From NCBI GenBank assembly GCA_030737835.1, contig CM060850.1:23601774-23665773 (forward strand): a DNA stretch of 64,000 nt, given 5' to 3'. Below, one piece after another: positions 34,322-45,798 of the stretch. Positions within the stretch are counted from its first letter, which is position 1. Every line of letters starts with the position of its first letter. The notes beneath the pieces are model-generated. The model saw nothing but the letters and a program-made list of their open reading frames with translations. It was not told the origin of the DNA and ran no database searches. This DNA is from Acorus gramineus. Lineage: Eukaryota > Streptophyta > Magnoliopsida > Acorales > Acoraceae. The translations under genes and the position numbers were made by a program.

Positions 34322-36243
34322 ATGGAGGCTACACCCAGGAGAAAATAGTAGAGGAGAAAGACAACCAGGGAGACCAAACCGCCCAATTCCTCAGCCACCT
34401 AAAGGAGAGGATGGCTACCCTAGGATACCAGTCAGTCGAGGACATGTTCAATGACCTCACCGACTATCACCAGGCTAAGACCTTGAAGCAGAAAACTCCT
34501 GTTAAGACCCCCCAGGCTTGCCCCACCTCCAATACAGTACCAACACCCGGTTTCTCGATAAATCTGAGTCCAAGCCTCTTTTCCTTTGCCCCGCCTTCCC
34601 CCGTGAATCCAATATTCCCATCCGCTTCTGCCCTGAGTCCTGACCAGGCTACCTCCAACTCAGGAACACTAATCTCTGGGGAGAAACATTGGATGAAACC
34701 ATCAGGAGAATCCTCTCCAAGACTGGCCCTTCCGCCCCCAAACACATGTCTCTGCACAACCTGAGACAGATCCCATCAGTCCACCTACTAGAGGGATTTA
34801 AAATCCTAAAATTTCACCGGTACAACGGTCGTGGAGACCCAGACGTTCATTTGACTGCCTTTTATCTAGACGCCCGACCGTTTCTAGATAACCAACCTCT
34901 GCTAGTATTCCTCTTCCAAAAATCATTGGAAGGAGAAGCACTGCAATGGTTCTCCATCCTCCCTGTAGATCATTTGTCAAACTTCTCTGTTGTAAGTGAG
35001 AAGTTTCTAGGCCGCTACGGTTATCAGAGGATTAGAACCTCCTCTCTTTCAGACCTGACCATAGAAAGAATGAGGCCTAGGGAGGAATTTGAGCAGTACA
35101 TGTCCAGGTGGCGCACCCTCGTCCACCGAACTGGCCTGCAATTAACAGAATGTCAAGAAATTGACATGATGTTGCAAAGCCTGAGTCCAGAGCTCCGTAC
35201 GAGTCTTTCATACGGAGACTGTACCACGTACCAACTTCTCATTGACCGCCACAACAGGATTTCCTGTTGTGCAGCCCCAGCAGTCCAAACCCAGTCCCCA
35301 CCTATTAGCCATAGGGTTGGACAACCGCAGAGAAAGGCGCACACCCCCACAGTGGAGGGGATAACACAAATTTTGGCACTCTACCTAACGGAGCGCGAGT
35401 TCCTAATCAAGGACCAGCTCCAAGACAGTATACACCCGGTCCATCGGATATGTGCCGCCTCAGCCAGCCAACCAAAACTTCATTCCTCGATCAGTACCCG
35501 CCCCTGTGCCGATACGACAAAACCCAATAGTTGGAAGTCCTCCAATCTGGAGCCCCATAATTCAAAGCCAAGGCCAAACTAGGACTCCCCTTTCTCATTC
35601 CACTCCCCCAAGAGCGCAAAATCTAACCCTTAGATGGCCTACACAAAGCTCCTACAATAAAGTCTCCCCTCCAACCTCCTATGGCCCAAGATGGTTAAAT
35701 AGAAGGGATTGTTATCCACCGCTCCCGGAAACCCTAGCAAACATCTTCAGGGCCTTGGTAAAGACCAATAGTATTTCTTTGCCCATTGCCAGACCTTCGC
35801 CTCTTGGTGTCGATACTGCTCGTTACTACCCAAACCATCAACATCATGGTCACACCATTGAACAGTGCTTTTTATTTAGAGACATTGTTTATGACCTCGA
35901 TGAAAAAAGACGTCTGGATTGGGCCACCATCAGGGGACTCAAAAATAGCCCAACTATGGAACCACAAGGGACCCACTTGAATTCTTTACCCAAACAAAAC
36001 CAAGCCCTAGCACGTCCCAAACCTGTAATCAATGCCGAAACACAAGACCCAAAATCAACCATGCAAGCCTTCATAGAAGAACAAAAAAGCCTGAGTTTTG
36101 AAAGCATCTACACCATAGGGGCCACAAACCGTGAAGAACTGCCCAGGATCATTCCTGGTGGCCTAATTCTTCCAACACCTTCCCCCATCCTCCCAAGCCC
36201 CATAAAGTCTCTCCCCTCTCATACAAGACCATCCCCTAGGCTT
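34322..36243 (+). pseudogene. Tat-like gag, copy B (truncated)
   Basis: Close relative of the gag at 16272. A one-base loss after ATGGAGG (34329) breaks the original start. The frame then changes again near 34690, at the same place as in copy A. The retrotransposon gag domain (34689-35290: RYNGRGDPDVHL, REEFEQYMSRWR) is open here, with CAG where copy A has TAG. The zinc-knuckle-like YYPNHQHHGHTIEQC near 35830 keeps its last cysteine. Homology stops abruptly at about 36243 where chromovirus-type LTR sequence begins. An open frame crosses this junction (35452-36393), but the last 50 codons are not gag. Confidence 0.85.
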
Positions 36244-38154
36244 ATTTCGATGGAAATAAAAAGAGGAAGTGCAGAGAGAAAAATAGGAAAAATTGGGGAA
36301 AGATTTGTGGGCAATTTTCACGCTGTTCTAGGTAAATATTATCTTTCTTTTCATTGTTGTTCTACGTATAGGGTTGTTCTATTTCTGGTTTGAATCAAAA
36401 TTGTGATTTGAGACTAAAATATGAATATGTTTTGGGGCTAAATAGATAGGATTTAGAGGGTTGTTTTTATTGTATCAATTAGGCTTTGTAGTAGGGGTAT
36501 TATGTTTGTCTTGAGGTATTTGAGAATTGCTTGACTAATGGGAATATGGTTTGATATTTGATTGAGGTTATATTTGTATCAGTGGGTTCCTATCTGCGTA
36601 GTTTAGGAGTTGGATTAGGGTGAGTCCAGCTTGTGGTTGTTAGTTGCGAGATAAGTGCCCGGCATTTGCTTGTTTTGTTCCATTCCACGCTTTATTGTTG
36701 TTGTCTCTATTCTGTTTCTATATGGAAATTTAGACTTGTTGATCTTGTGGTTATTTAAGATTCTGAATATTCTTATCATTGGTTTATTTATTTCTTGAAA
36801 TATTTATTTCCGAATAGGGTGAGTCTAGGATTAGGGTGACTCTGAATATTCTCATCATTGAGGTGGATTAGGGTGAGTCTAGGATTATTTATGAATTGTA
36901 GCTTGTGTAGGATCCAATGCTTGCTTATATATCATGCCCATGCATGAATAACCATACTTCCATACCCCCTTTTCTAGTATAATAATGTAATATGCCCATA
37001 CATGAATGCGTAAATATAAAGCAAGCCTTATGTTGTCTCTTGTAATCCCACTTCCATGAATATCTATATACTTGAATGATTAAATCTCTTATGCATCCAT
37101 GATGCATGTTTAAATCTTTAGCTAAATGATAATTTATTATGTATATGTGCTTAGAATAATAAACCCCTTTGCCTAGCTGTGTTAGGCATGCGTGTGACCC
37201 GTCTCTAGTGTCATTCTATGACATTAGTTACACGAGAACTTAATTAATCCTCCTACATCTGAATGATGCATTGTCGTATGATTTCAGTTGGATTTAATAT
37301 CGTTCGGTGACTGATAACCGATGATGGGGGATCCATAAGTGTCATATTGTAAGCGTAGAATGCTTCTCCTCTACCTTGTATTCATGTTGAAGCTACCCGG
37401 CGTTGGAGCTATCCAACATGGTGCCGCCACATCATAGAAGGCCCAATGTGTATTTTATACTCTTGTGACTTCGTACCTATCCTGGAAGACTGTCAGGAAG
37501 AGGGTTACCTAGAAGAGGGCTACCGAAAGATTATAGGAGTTAGCGAGTTTGGTTTTCTTCTTCCAATAATCCCATGTCACCTCTGAGGGTGAAGGGGAGG
37601 ATGAGATTGGGGTTGTATGACACTTATGATTGCTAGTTTGTTTCCCTTAGTTGTTGGGATTTTATATTGTTCTATGGGATATTTATTATTGCATATGATG
37701 TGTGGATATTTGCCACTCACTGAGCTTGTAGCTCACCCCTCGCGTGCTGTTTCTCTATTTGAGGTTGGGTTAGATGTGAAGACGGAGCTCCCGTGAGGCG
37801 TATTGCGTCCAGTCTTTTGGGTCTGCGAGCTTGAGGCCGTCAACATTCCTTCATGTATGTAATTGTATTCGTGTCAGTTGCACATATTGTCTTTTGTTGT
37901 TGACTAAACTTTGGGCTCTCACAAGATAGTGATTATAATATCCGGTCTGTAATGATATTTTGAATTGCAGACTTTTATATATTTTACATTTTTGTATTTT
38001 CAGTTAACCATTGCTCATCATTGCTTTGCTTGCGTTATCTGATTCTTATGAGTTACTGTTGTACTTTGTTGGAGTCATTATTGACCTTCATGTATGATTC
38101 CCTAATATTAATGTTATTGGAACGCTCCGGGGATGGCCGCTTTGGGGCATAACA
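36244..38154 (+). mobile_element. 5'-truncated chromovirus-type LTR
   Basis: Its last part matches the ends of the LTRs at 55491-58038 and (reversed) 20094-23331: cactcactgagc, tagctcacccctcgcgtg, ggctctcacaagatagtgattat, ccggtctgtaatga, ending ggcataaca. The left end is fused directly to the gag of copy B. No target duplication is visible. No genes. Confidence 0.65.
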
Positions 38155-38620
38155 AAAACAAGATGTTCACAGAAACTTTCATCGTCATGCAACATTCATA
38201 TGTCCTCAAACCATGCCATGCTAGCACCAAAACAGTCTGTCTCATGCATGCGTACCATAAATCATATGTCATTTGATGCTTAAAACAATAGTCATACAAG
38301 CATGCTTCAAATAATTTTTTTTTTAAATAAAAGATAGATATTTGCTACCCGATTTCATTGTTGAATTTTAAATTATAAACTCCGAACGGGGGAGATTAGA
38401 AGATGAATATAAAACAATGAAATACCACTTGAAACAACGTCATAAATCATGCATCGTTATACTCAAACTATATGCCGAGTTCTCATGATGATTATTATAA
38501 TAAAACATGTATCTCCAAACCCATACATATAAATATAAAAACAGATATGGTATGTAGGGATCCACTCACCTCGATCTTGACGCGGCCGTCACAGATGAAA
38601 AACTTGACACGATAATATAT
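38155..38620. other. Unassigned, possibly another LTR fragment
   Basis: No gene. The words gatccactcacctcg and acgcggccgtcac near 38560-38592 resemble the solo LTR at 21776-21815 in plus-strand reading, so part of this may be a chromovirus-type LTR fragment in the opposite orientation to its left neighbour. Confidence 0.35.
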
Positions 38621-38625
38621 AATAC

Positions 38626-39252
38626 TGATGCAGCACGATTATGGACTATTCAATCAATGTTGAGGACCACCATATAGAGGATTCTGGATGATTTGTACTT
38701 ATCAGTATTTTAGTTTTATTTGTTAGATTTATTATATCTTTTCTAGATAATTAGGGTTAGTTAATATTTAGATATCATTCAGATATGATTTTTTAATTTT
38801 TAGTTAGGATTTGAATTTGAATTTTGAATTTAAATTCAAATTTGAATATTAGTTAGGGTTAAATAAAGATGTGTTTGTTATTTTTTGATTTAGATAATTA
38901 GTTGAGATCACTTTTCTTTGTATTTTATAAAGAATATGAGTCTTTTCAACGATGGTTCTTTCTACTCACAGATCGGATACAACGAAGGAAGCAGCTGAAG
39001 CCTGTAAACCAATGGATTAATAAGCATTGATTATTTGAGTTTATTATTTTTATTTATTATATTTTTTTATCCTAGGAGGATTAACATTTACATAGAATTT
39101 CTAATTGTCTGGTATTTCTGAAGAAATCAACAGATCATTGAAGCCCAATGCCCCTAACATTCTTCTTGAAGAATCAACAGCGCCTTTGGAGCCTACCAAT
39201 TTTGTTCCTTTGATTGAATCCGTAGAGGAGCGTATTCGTAAGCTACATTAGT
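38626..39252 (+). repeat. LTR 1 of the small element
   Basis: Starts TGATGCAGCACGATTATGGA and ends CTACATTAG before the primer binding site. It is the only full-length copy of the three. The palindromic word TTGAATTTAAATTCAA is at its centre. Confidence 0.75.
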
Positions 39253-39796
39253 TGGTATTAGAGCCAGGTTGCGACCACCACCGAGAGCTATCGTTGAGCA
39301 CCGCCGCCATCGAGAACAACTGCCTCTGAGCCTCGTTGCCGCCGAATAGTCGTCATCGCTGCTGTCATCAAGCACAGCCACCGCTTCTGTCGAGAGTCGC
39401 CGCGCGCCGCCCTCGTTGTTGTTGGCGAGCCGCTACCATTGGTGAATCCATATCCCATTTATCTATTCCTTCCCTATATTTTATCAAAAATAAAAATACC
39501 ACACCATCCCATACAACCCCACACCCCACCGGAACCATGTCCTCTTAATTTCATAAAAAAAAAAAAAAATTCATTTGACCCTCATACCCAAGTTTTCCTT
39601 CCAAAACACCCAACCCCACACATATTTCTTTTCATTCCAATCAAATATAGATTTTTTTTAAAAAAAAATCCCACGACCACCGGAGATAGAAAGAATACTA
39701 TAAAATAAAAATTCAACGGAAAACGTCATCAGCTGCTCGGACTTCATCACTAAATCGTTCAACCAAACTCGAGGACGAGTTTTTCTGAAGAGAAAA

Positions 39797-40326
39797 TGAT
39801 GCAGCACGATCATGGACCATTCAATCAATGTTGAGGACCACCATATGGAGGATTATGGATGGTTTGTATGTATTTTAGTTTTATTTGTTAGATTTATCAT
39901 ATCTTTTCTGGATAATTAAGATTAGTTAATATTCAGATATCATTTAGATATGATTTTTTAATTTTTAGTTAGGGTTTGAATTTGAATTTTGAATTTAAAT
40001 TCAAATTTGAATATTAGTTAGGATTAAATAAAGACGTGTTTGTTATTTTTTGGATTTAGATAATCTGTAAGGATGTTTACATATTTAGATAATTAGTTGA
40101 GATCTTAATCTGTTAAGGATTTTCTAACTCTATAAATAGACCTATAAACCAATGGATTAACAGGCATTGATTATTTGAGTTTATTATTTTTATCTATTGT
40201 TCATCTTAGGAGAATTAACATCTACATGGAATTTACAATTGTCTGGTATTTATGAAGAAATCAACAAATCATTGAAACTCAATGCCCCTGGCATTCTTCT
40301 TGAAGAATAACAGCGCATTTGGAGAT
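39797..40326 (+). repeat. LTR 2 of the small element, 3'-truncated
   Basis: Starts TGATGCAGCACGATCATGGA after a purine tract and runs in the same order as LTR 1 up to gcgcatttggag, where it stops about 60 bases short and abuts LTR 3. Confidence 0.75.
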
Positions 40327-40860
40327 TTGATCAAAGGATCGAAATCAGTAGGCTCCAGCGGCGTTGTTGATTATTCAAGAAGAATGTCAGGGGCGTTGGG
40401 CTTCAATAATCTGTTGATTTCTTCAGAAATATCACATGATTGAAAATTCTATATAGATATTAATCCTCCTAGGATAACAAAATACAATAGATAAAAATAA
40501 TAAACTCAAATAATCAATGTCTCTTAATCCATTAGTTTACGTGTCTATTTATAGAGTTAGAGAATCCTTAACATGATCTCAATACAGATTATCTAAATAT
40601 GAAAAATATCAAACACATCTTTATTTAATCATAACTAATATTCAAATTTGAATTTAAATTCAAAATTCAAATTCAAATTCAAATCCTAACTAAAAATAAA
40701 AAAATCATATATGAATGATATCTGAATATTAACTAATCATAATTATCCAGAAAAGATATGATAAATCTAATAAATAAAACTAAAATACTAATAAATACAA
40801 ATCATCCATAATCCTCCATATGGTGGTCATCAACATTGATTGAATGATCATGCTTCATCA
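40327..40860 (-). repeat. LTR 3 of the small element, inverted
   Basis: Read on the minus strand it starts TGATGAAGCATGATCATTCA at 40860 and runs through the same landmarks (CCACCATATGGAGGATTATGG, the TTTAAATTCAA block, CCCAACGCCCCTGACATTC) to GGAGCCTACTGATTTCG at the junction. LTR 2 and LTR 3 therefore form a palindrome of about 1 kb. Confidence 0.8.
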
Positions 40861-40865
40861 AATAC

Positions 40866-41131
40866 CAAATCAGAAGATATACATATGAACACACTCTAGC
40901 CAACCTATTAGCCGACTACCCACTTAATACCAACTCCCAATAATCCATATATATAGTCATATCATTAAGATTCACGTATCCATTTAACCCAATTTCAATT
41001 ATCCAAAAGCCCCTAACTCAAGTTCCATAAGTAATATAATTCAACGAATCAAGATAACATCTAATTCACATATATAAGAGCCCAATCGTCATTTAAGATC
41101 CAAATTTCATCTTTTAGATTCCATTTAATTA
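40866..41131. other. Short spacer, no gene
   Basis: AT-rich, nothing recognised. Its left edge carries the right AATAC target duplication of the inverted-LTR block. Confidence 0.5.
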
Positions 41132-41538
41132 TGATGTAGGACAGATTTGGAAAGAAATCATTGCAGAATATTTGATTTCAAATCTGTTATCAAAATAAAT
41201 TTTTATGAGATTTTATTTAGGAATTTAGGATTTTTAGGATCTTATGTTTTATTTTATTAAATTTTAATTATTGTCATTGTAATTGTGTCTTTACTATTTT
41301 TAGTAAAGTCATAATTCACATTATGAATATGTATTTGATGTTTGTGGTCTATATAATGAGTGCCACCATATTTTGTAAAAAAAAAAAGTTTTTATCAATA
41401 ATATTTCAAATTTCCTCTATTGTGGGGCTTTCTTCCTTGTGGATTCAAGGAGCTTATGAGATCTCAACGCTGGTTGGATCTTTTTATCAGTTTCATGCTG
41501 CGTTAGGTGGTATCAGAGCGAGGATTTGCCTGGCTTCG

Positions 41539-43164
41539 ATGACACATAGCCGTGCGGGAAACAACCATCCCATTGACGGTGATCGTGGGGTGCAGGAGCT
41601 GTTTCGGCCGTTGCGGGAGGACCAGAAGCCACTTCGGGAGGAGTTTCATCAACAAACGCGGCAGACTCTTCGTGAGGTGAAGGCTGGCGTGAATCTCAAC
41701 ACCGACAACAGACGACCTGGGAGTGACAGGATGCACGCAGAGGGATTCGCCTGAGACCAACCTGTTGCTTATAACGTTGTTCGACGACATTCTCATTATC
41801 TACCCGATTATGAGGATGACTCGGATGATGAAGGCGGTGAACTGTACGACTATCAGCTGAGAAAGCGGCACACGTACTACTACAATTATTTTTCAAAGGT
41901 GGACATCTCCTATTTCAACGGTGATTTGCCAATCGATAAGTTCCTTGATTGGATCTTAGAGATTGATAAATTCTTTGAGATAATGGAGGTGCGTGAAAAG
42001 GAGATGGTCAGATTGGTGGTGCTTCGACTCACGAGTAGTGTCGCTAATTGGTGGGACCACTTTCAAAGGACCAGACAATGACAAGGAAGAGCACCTATTC
42101 GAACATGGAGGAGGATGAGACAATTTTTCATGGATCGCTTCCTTCCTCTAGATTATGAACAATATTTGCTTTAGTTGTACTATAATTGTTGTCAAGGTAA
42201 TCGTTCCGTATTCGACTATACCGCTGAATTTTTAAAATTTTCTGGTCGGTATAACCTCGCAGAAGCTAAATGGCGACGAGTGGCCCATTATCTTAATGGG
42301 TTGAGGTCTTCAGTTCGAAATCGTATTGCTTCAGAAGAGATTTACAGCTTGACAGAAGCAATCTCTGCGGCCGTAAAAGTGGAATCACAACTGGAGAGAT
42401 CAAGGGTGCACGTGATGTCTAAAGGCTCTTCCATGATCAACCCGCTACATGTTGCATTAAGTCAAGATATGGTTGATGGATCGATGGAGAAGACCGAAGA
42501 AAGTCCACCAGAAAATCAGGAGAATTTAGTGACCGACCCCCATGATCAACCTCTAGTTGAATCAGAAATTGATGAGGACAGGGCAAATAAAGAAGTGGAG
42601 GATGTTGTTCTCTCCGTTGAATCTGAAAAGATTATCGGAGGAGAACAAGAGAAGTCATTTTCTTATTCCTTAGTGGTGACTCCAGAGATAGAAAAACCTC
42701 TAGTTGAATCAGAAATTGATGAGGACAGGGCAAATAAAGAAGTGGAGGATGTTGTTCTCTTTGTTGAATCTGAAAAGATTATCGGAGGAGAACAAGAGAA
42801 GTCATTTTCTTATTCCTTAGCGGTGACTCCAGAGATAGAAAAACCCCTGCAAACGTTCGTGTTGCAGACTACATGCCACATCAACATGAGCGTTTTTTAT
42901 GCCATCGTCGACAACAGTAATAATGGGGACATTGCAACTACCACAATGGTCGATTTGATTGAGAAGGAATTTAAAATCAAGAAGATGTCTCTCCTCTTGC
43001 CAAAGGTCAAATACAAAGATGCATCAAATAAGATGGAAGAAAAGGTTTTAATCTCTCCTATTGGTGTATTTGATTACATCAAATATCATCCTCCTGATCA
43101 TCTAAGATCTTTTCTTCTTAAATTCGAGGACGAATTTTTTTTTAAGAAGAAGAGACTGATGTAG
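41539..43164 (+). pseudogene. gag of tandem unit 1
   Basis: One reading frame from MTHSRAGNNHPIDGDRGVQE to EDEFFFKKK, broken by stops at 41752 (TGA), 42079 (TGA where unit 2 has CGA) and about 42172 (TAG). The retrotransposon gag domain spans about 41880-42400 (VDISYFNGDLPIDKFLDWI, NWWDHFQ, FLPLDYEQYLL, YTAEFLKFSGR, YLNGLRSSVRNRI). Then come two copies of a 49-residue acidic repeat (42556-42702 and 42703-42849) and a C-terminal part with a possible protease-like fold (HINMSVFYAIVDNSNNG) that lacks the DTG active site. It would supply structural protein only. Confidence 0.8.
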
Positions 43165-43580
43165 GACAGATTTGGAAAGAAATCATTGCAGAATATTTGA
43201 TTTCAAATCTGTTATCAAAATAAATTTTTATGAGATTTTATTTAGGAATTTAGGATTTTTAGGATCTTATGTTTTATTTTATTAAATTTTAATTATTGTC
43301 ATTGTAATTGTGTCTTTACTATTTTTAGTAAAGTCATAATTCACATTATGAATATGTATTTGATGTTTGTGGCCTATATAATGAGTGCCACCATATTTTG
43401 TAAAAAAAAAGTTTTTATCAATAATATTTCAAATTTCCTCTATTTTGGGGCTTTCTTCCTTGTGGATTCAAGGATTCCTTGTGGATTCAAGGAGCTTATG
43501 AGATCTCAACGCTGGTTGGATCTTTTTATCAGTTTCACGCTGCGTTAGGTGGTATCAGAGCGAGGATTCGCCTGGCTTCG

Positions 43581-45191
43581 ATGACACATAGCCGTGCGGG
43601 AAACAACCATCCCATTGACGGTGATCGTGGGGTGTAGGAGCTGTTTCGGCCGTTGCGGGAGGACCAGAAGTCACTTCGGGAGGAGTTTCGTCAACAAACG
43701 CGGCAGACTCTTCATGAGGTGAAGGCTGGCGTGAATCTCAACACCGACAACAGACGACCTGGGAGTGACAGGATGCACGCTGAGGGATTTGCCGGAGGCT
43801 AACCTGTTGCTTATAACGTTGTTCGACGACATTCTCATTATCTACCCGATTATGAGGATGACTCGGATGATGAAGGCGGTGAACTGTACGACTATGAGCT
43901 GAGAAAGCGGCACACGTACTACTACAATTATTTTTCAAAGGTGGACATCTCCTATTTCAACGGTGATTTGCCAATCGATAAGTTCCTTGATTGGATCTTA
44001 GAGATTGATAAATTCTTTGAGATAATGGAGGTGCGTGAAAAGGAGATGGTCAGATTGGTGGCGCTTCGACTCACGAGTAGTGCCGCTAATTGGTGGAACC
44101 ACTTTCAAAGGACCAGACAACGACAAGGAAGAGCACCTATTCGAACATGGAGGAGGATGAGACAATTTCTCATGGATCGCTTCCTTCCTCTAGATTATGA
44201 ACAATATTTGCTAGTTGTACCATAATTGTTGCCAAGGTAATCGTTCCGTATTCGACTATACCGCTGAATTTTTAAAATTTTCTGGTCGGTATAACCTCGC
44301 AGAAGCTAAATGGCGACGAGTGGCCCATTATCTTAATGGGTTGAGGTCTTCAGTTCGAAATCGTATTGCTTCAGAAGAGATTTACAGCTTGACAGAAGCA
44401 ATCTCTGTGGCCGTAAAAGTGGAATCACAACTGGAGAGATCAAGGGTGCACGTGATGTCTAAAGGCTCTTCCATGATCAACCCGCTACATGTTGCATTGA
44501 TATGGTTGATGGATCGATGGAGAAGACCGAAGAAAGTCCACCAGAAAATCAGGAGAATTTAGTGACCGACCCCCATGATCAACCTCTAGTTGAATCAGAA
44601 ATTGATGAGGACAGGGCAAATAAAGAAGTGGAGGATGTTGTTCTCTCTGTTGAATCTGAAAAGATTATCAGATGAGAACAAGAGAAGTCATTTTCTTATT
44701 CCTTAGTGGTGACTCCAGAGATAGAAAAACCTCTAGTTGAATCAGAAATTGATGAGGACAGGGCAAATAAAGAAGTGGAGGATGTTGTTCTCTCCGTTGA
44801 ATCTGAAAAGATTATCGGAGGAGAACAAGAGAAGTCATTTTTTTATTCCTTAGTGGTGACTCCAGAGATAGAAAAACCCATGCAAACGTTCGTGTTGCAG
44901 ACTACATGCCACATCAACATGAGTGTTTTTTATGCCATCGTCGACAACAATAATAATGGGGACATTGCAACTACCACAATGGTCGATTTGATTGAGAAGG
45001 AATTTAAAATCAAGAAGATGTCTCTCCTCTTGCCAAAGGTCAAATACAAAGATGCATCAAATAAGATGGAAGAAAAGGTTTTAATCTCTCCTATTGGTGT
45101 ATTTGATTACATCAAATATCATCCTCCTGATCATCTAAGATCTTTTCTTCTTAAATTCGAGGACGAATTTTTTTTAAGAAGAAGAGACTGA
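43581..45191 (+). pseudogene. gag of tandem unit 2
   Basis: Nearly identical to unit 1. A TAG at 43635 replaces the CAG of unit 1; the gag domain is open from 43941 to 44225, then a stop after VVP and a frame loss near 44500, where about 12 bases present in unit 1 (around gtcaagat) are missing. The 49-residue repeat is again present twice (44589-44735, 44736-44882), and the first copy contains a TGA where unit 1 has an intact GGAGGAG stretch. The units have different disabling mutations, so they diverged after duplication. Confidence 0.8.
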
Positions 45192-45562
45192 TGTAGGACA
45201 GATTTGGAAAGAAATCATTGCAGAATATTTGATTTCAAATCTGTTATCAAAATAAATTTTTATGAGATTTTATTTAGGAATTTAGGATTTTTAGGATCTT
45301 ATGTTTTATTTTATTAAATTTTAATTATTGTCATTGTAATTGTGTCTTTACTATTTTTAGTAAAGTTATAATTCACATTATGAATATGTATTTGATGTTT
45401 GTGGCCTATATAATGAGTGCCACCATATTTTGTAAAAAAAAAGTTTTTTTATCAATAATATTTCAAATTTCCTCTATTTTGGGGCTTTCTTCCTTGTGGA
45501 TTCAAGGAGCTTATGAGATCTCAACGCTGGTTGGATCTTTTTATCAGTTTCACGCTGCGTTA

Positions 45563-45798
45563 TTATCCAAGTTCACTATTTAACTTGTGAAAATTCAAGA
45601 ACCCAAACAAATTTTAATCAACTAATTAGACAACAATAAACTTAAAAATGTTTATATCATTTATGCGAAACATTTGGTAAAGTACCTAGCAAAAAAAAAA
45701 AAGAAAAGAAAACATTTGGTAAAGTAAAATATTACAAGATCTATATTACAACGTAGAACACCTATATATTTTATATTTATATTGAGATCTTACATCAA
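45563..45798. other. P450 gene 2 downstream flank
   Basis: No gene. From about 45650 it is related to the 3' flank of gene 1 (tatgcgaaacatttggtaaag, aaaatattacaaga, then tgagatcttacat before the stop codon), with a local duplication around an oligo(A) stretch (tgcgaaacatttggtaaagta twice). Confidence 0.55.

Larger units (their letters stand above)
38626..40860. mobile_element. Small LTR element with a third, inverted LTR
   Basis: Layout: LTR 1 (38626-39252, plus), primer site TGGTATTAGAGCC at 39253, a non-coding internal region of about 540 bases ending CTCGAGGACGAGTTTTTCTG and an AAGAGAAAA purine tract (to 39796), LTR 2 (39797-40326, plus, 3' end missing), and directly joined LTR 3 (40327-40860, minus). 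The flanks are identical: AATAC at 38621-38625 and 40861-40865. No protein is encoded, so it belongs with TRIM-type non-autonomous elements. Its terminal TGATG and CGAGGACGA words resemble the gag-only element at 41132-45562, suggesting a common source. Confidence 0.8.
41132..45562 (+). mobile_element. Tandem gag-only LTR element (three LTRs, two internals)
   Basis: LTRs at 41132-41505, 43157-43547 and 45189-45562 (374, 391 and 374 bp) start TGATGTAGGACAGATTTGG and end GCTGCGTTA. Each of the first two is followed by the primer site TGGTATCAGAGCGAGG, complementary to the 3' end of initiator methionine tRNA, and by a gag gene of about 1.6 kb with no protease, RT, RNase H or integrase. Such gag-only elements have been called TR-GAG and depend on other elements for enzymes. 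The LTR-internal-LTR-internal-LTR layout fits unequal recombination. Confidence 0.85.

Noticed and set aside
35452..36393. A single 313-codon gene
   Set aside because: It is Tat-like gag in a shifted phase running by chance into an LTR fragment; the last about 50 codons have no relation to gag.
39253..43565. tRNA-like TGGTATCAGAGC strings (39253, 41508, 43550, and minus strand at 59764)
   Set aside because: These are retroelement primer binding sites complementary to initiator Met tRNA; no cloverleaf surrounds them. I saw no tRNA or rRNA gene.
45550..45570. Target duplication for the gag-only array
   Set aside because: The bases before 41132 (AATTA) and after 45562 (TTATC) do not match convincingly.
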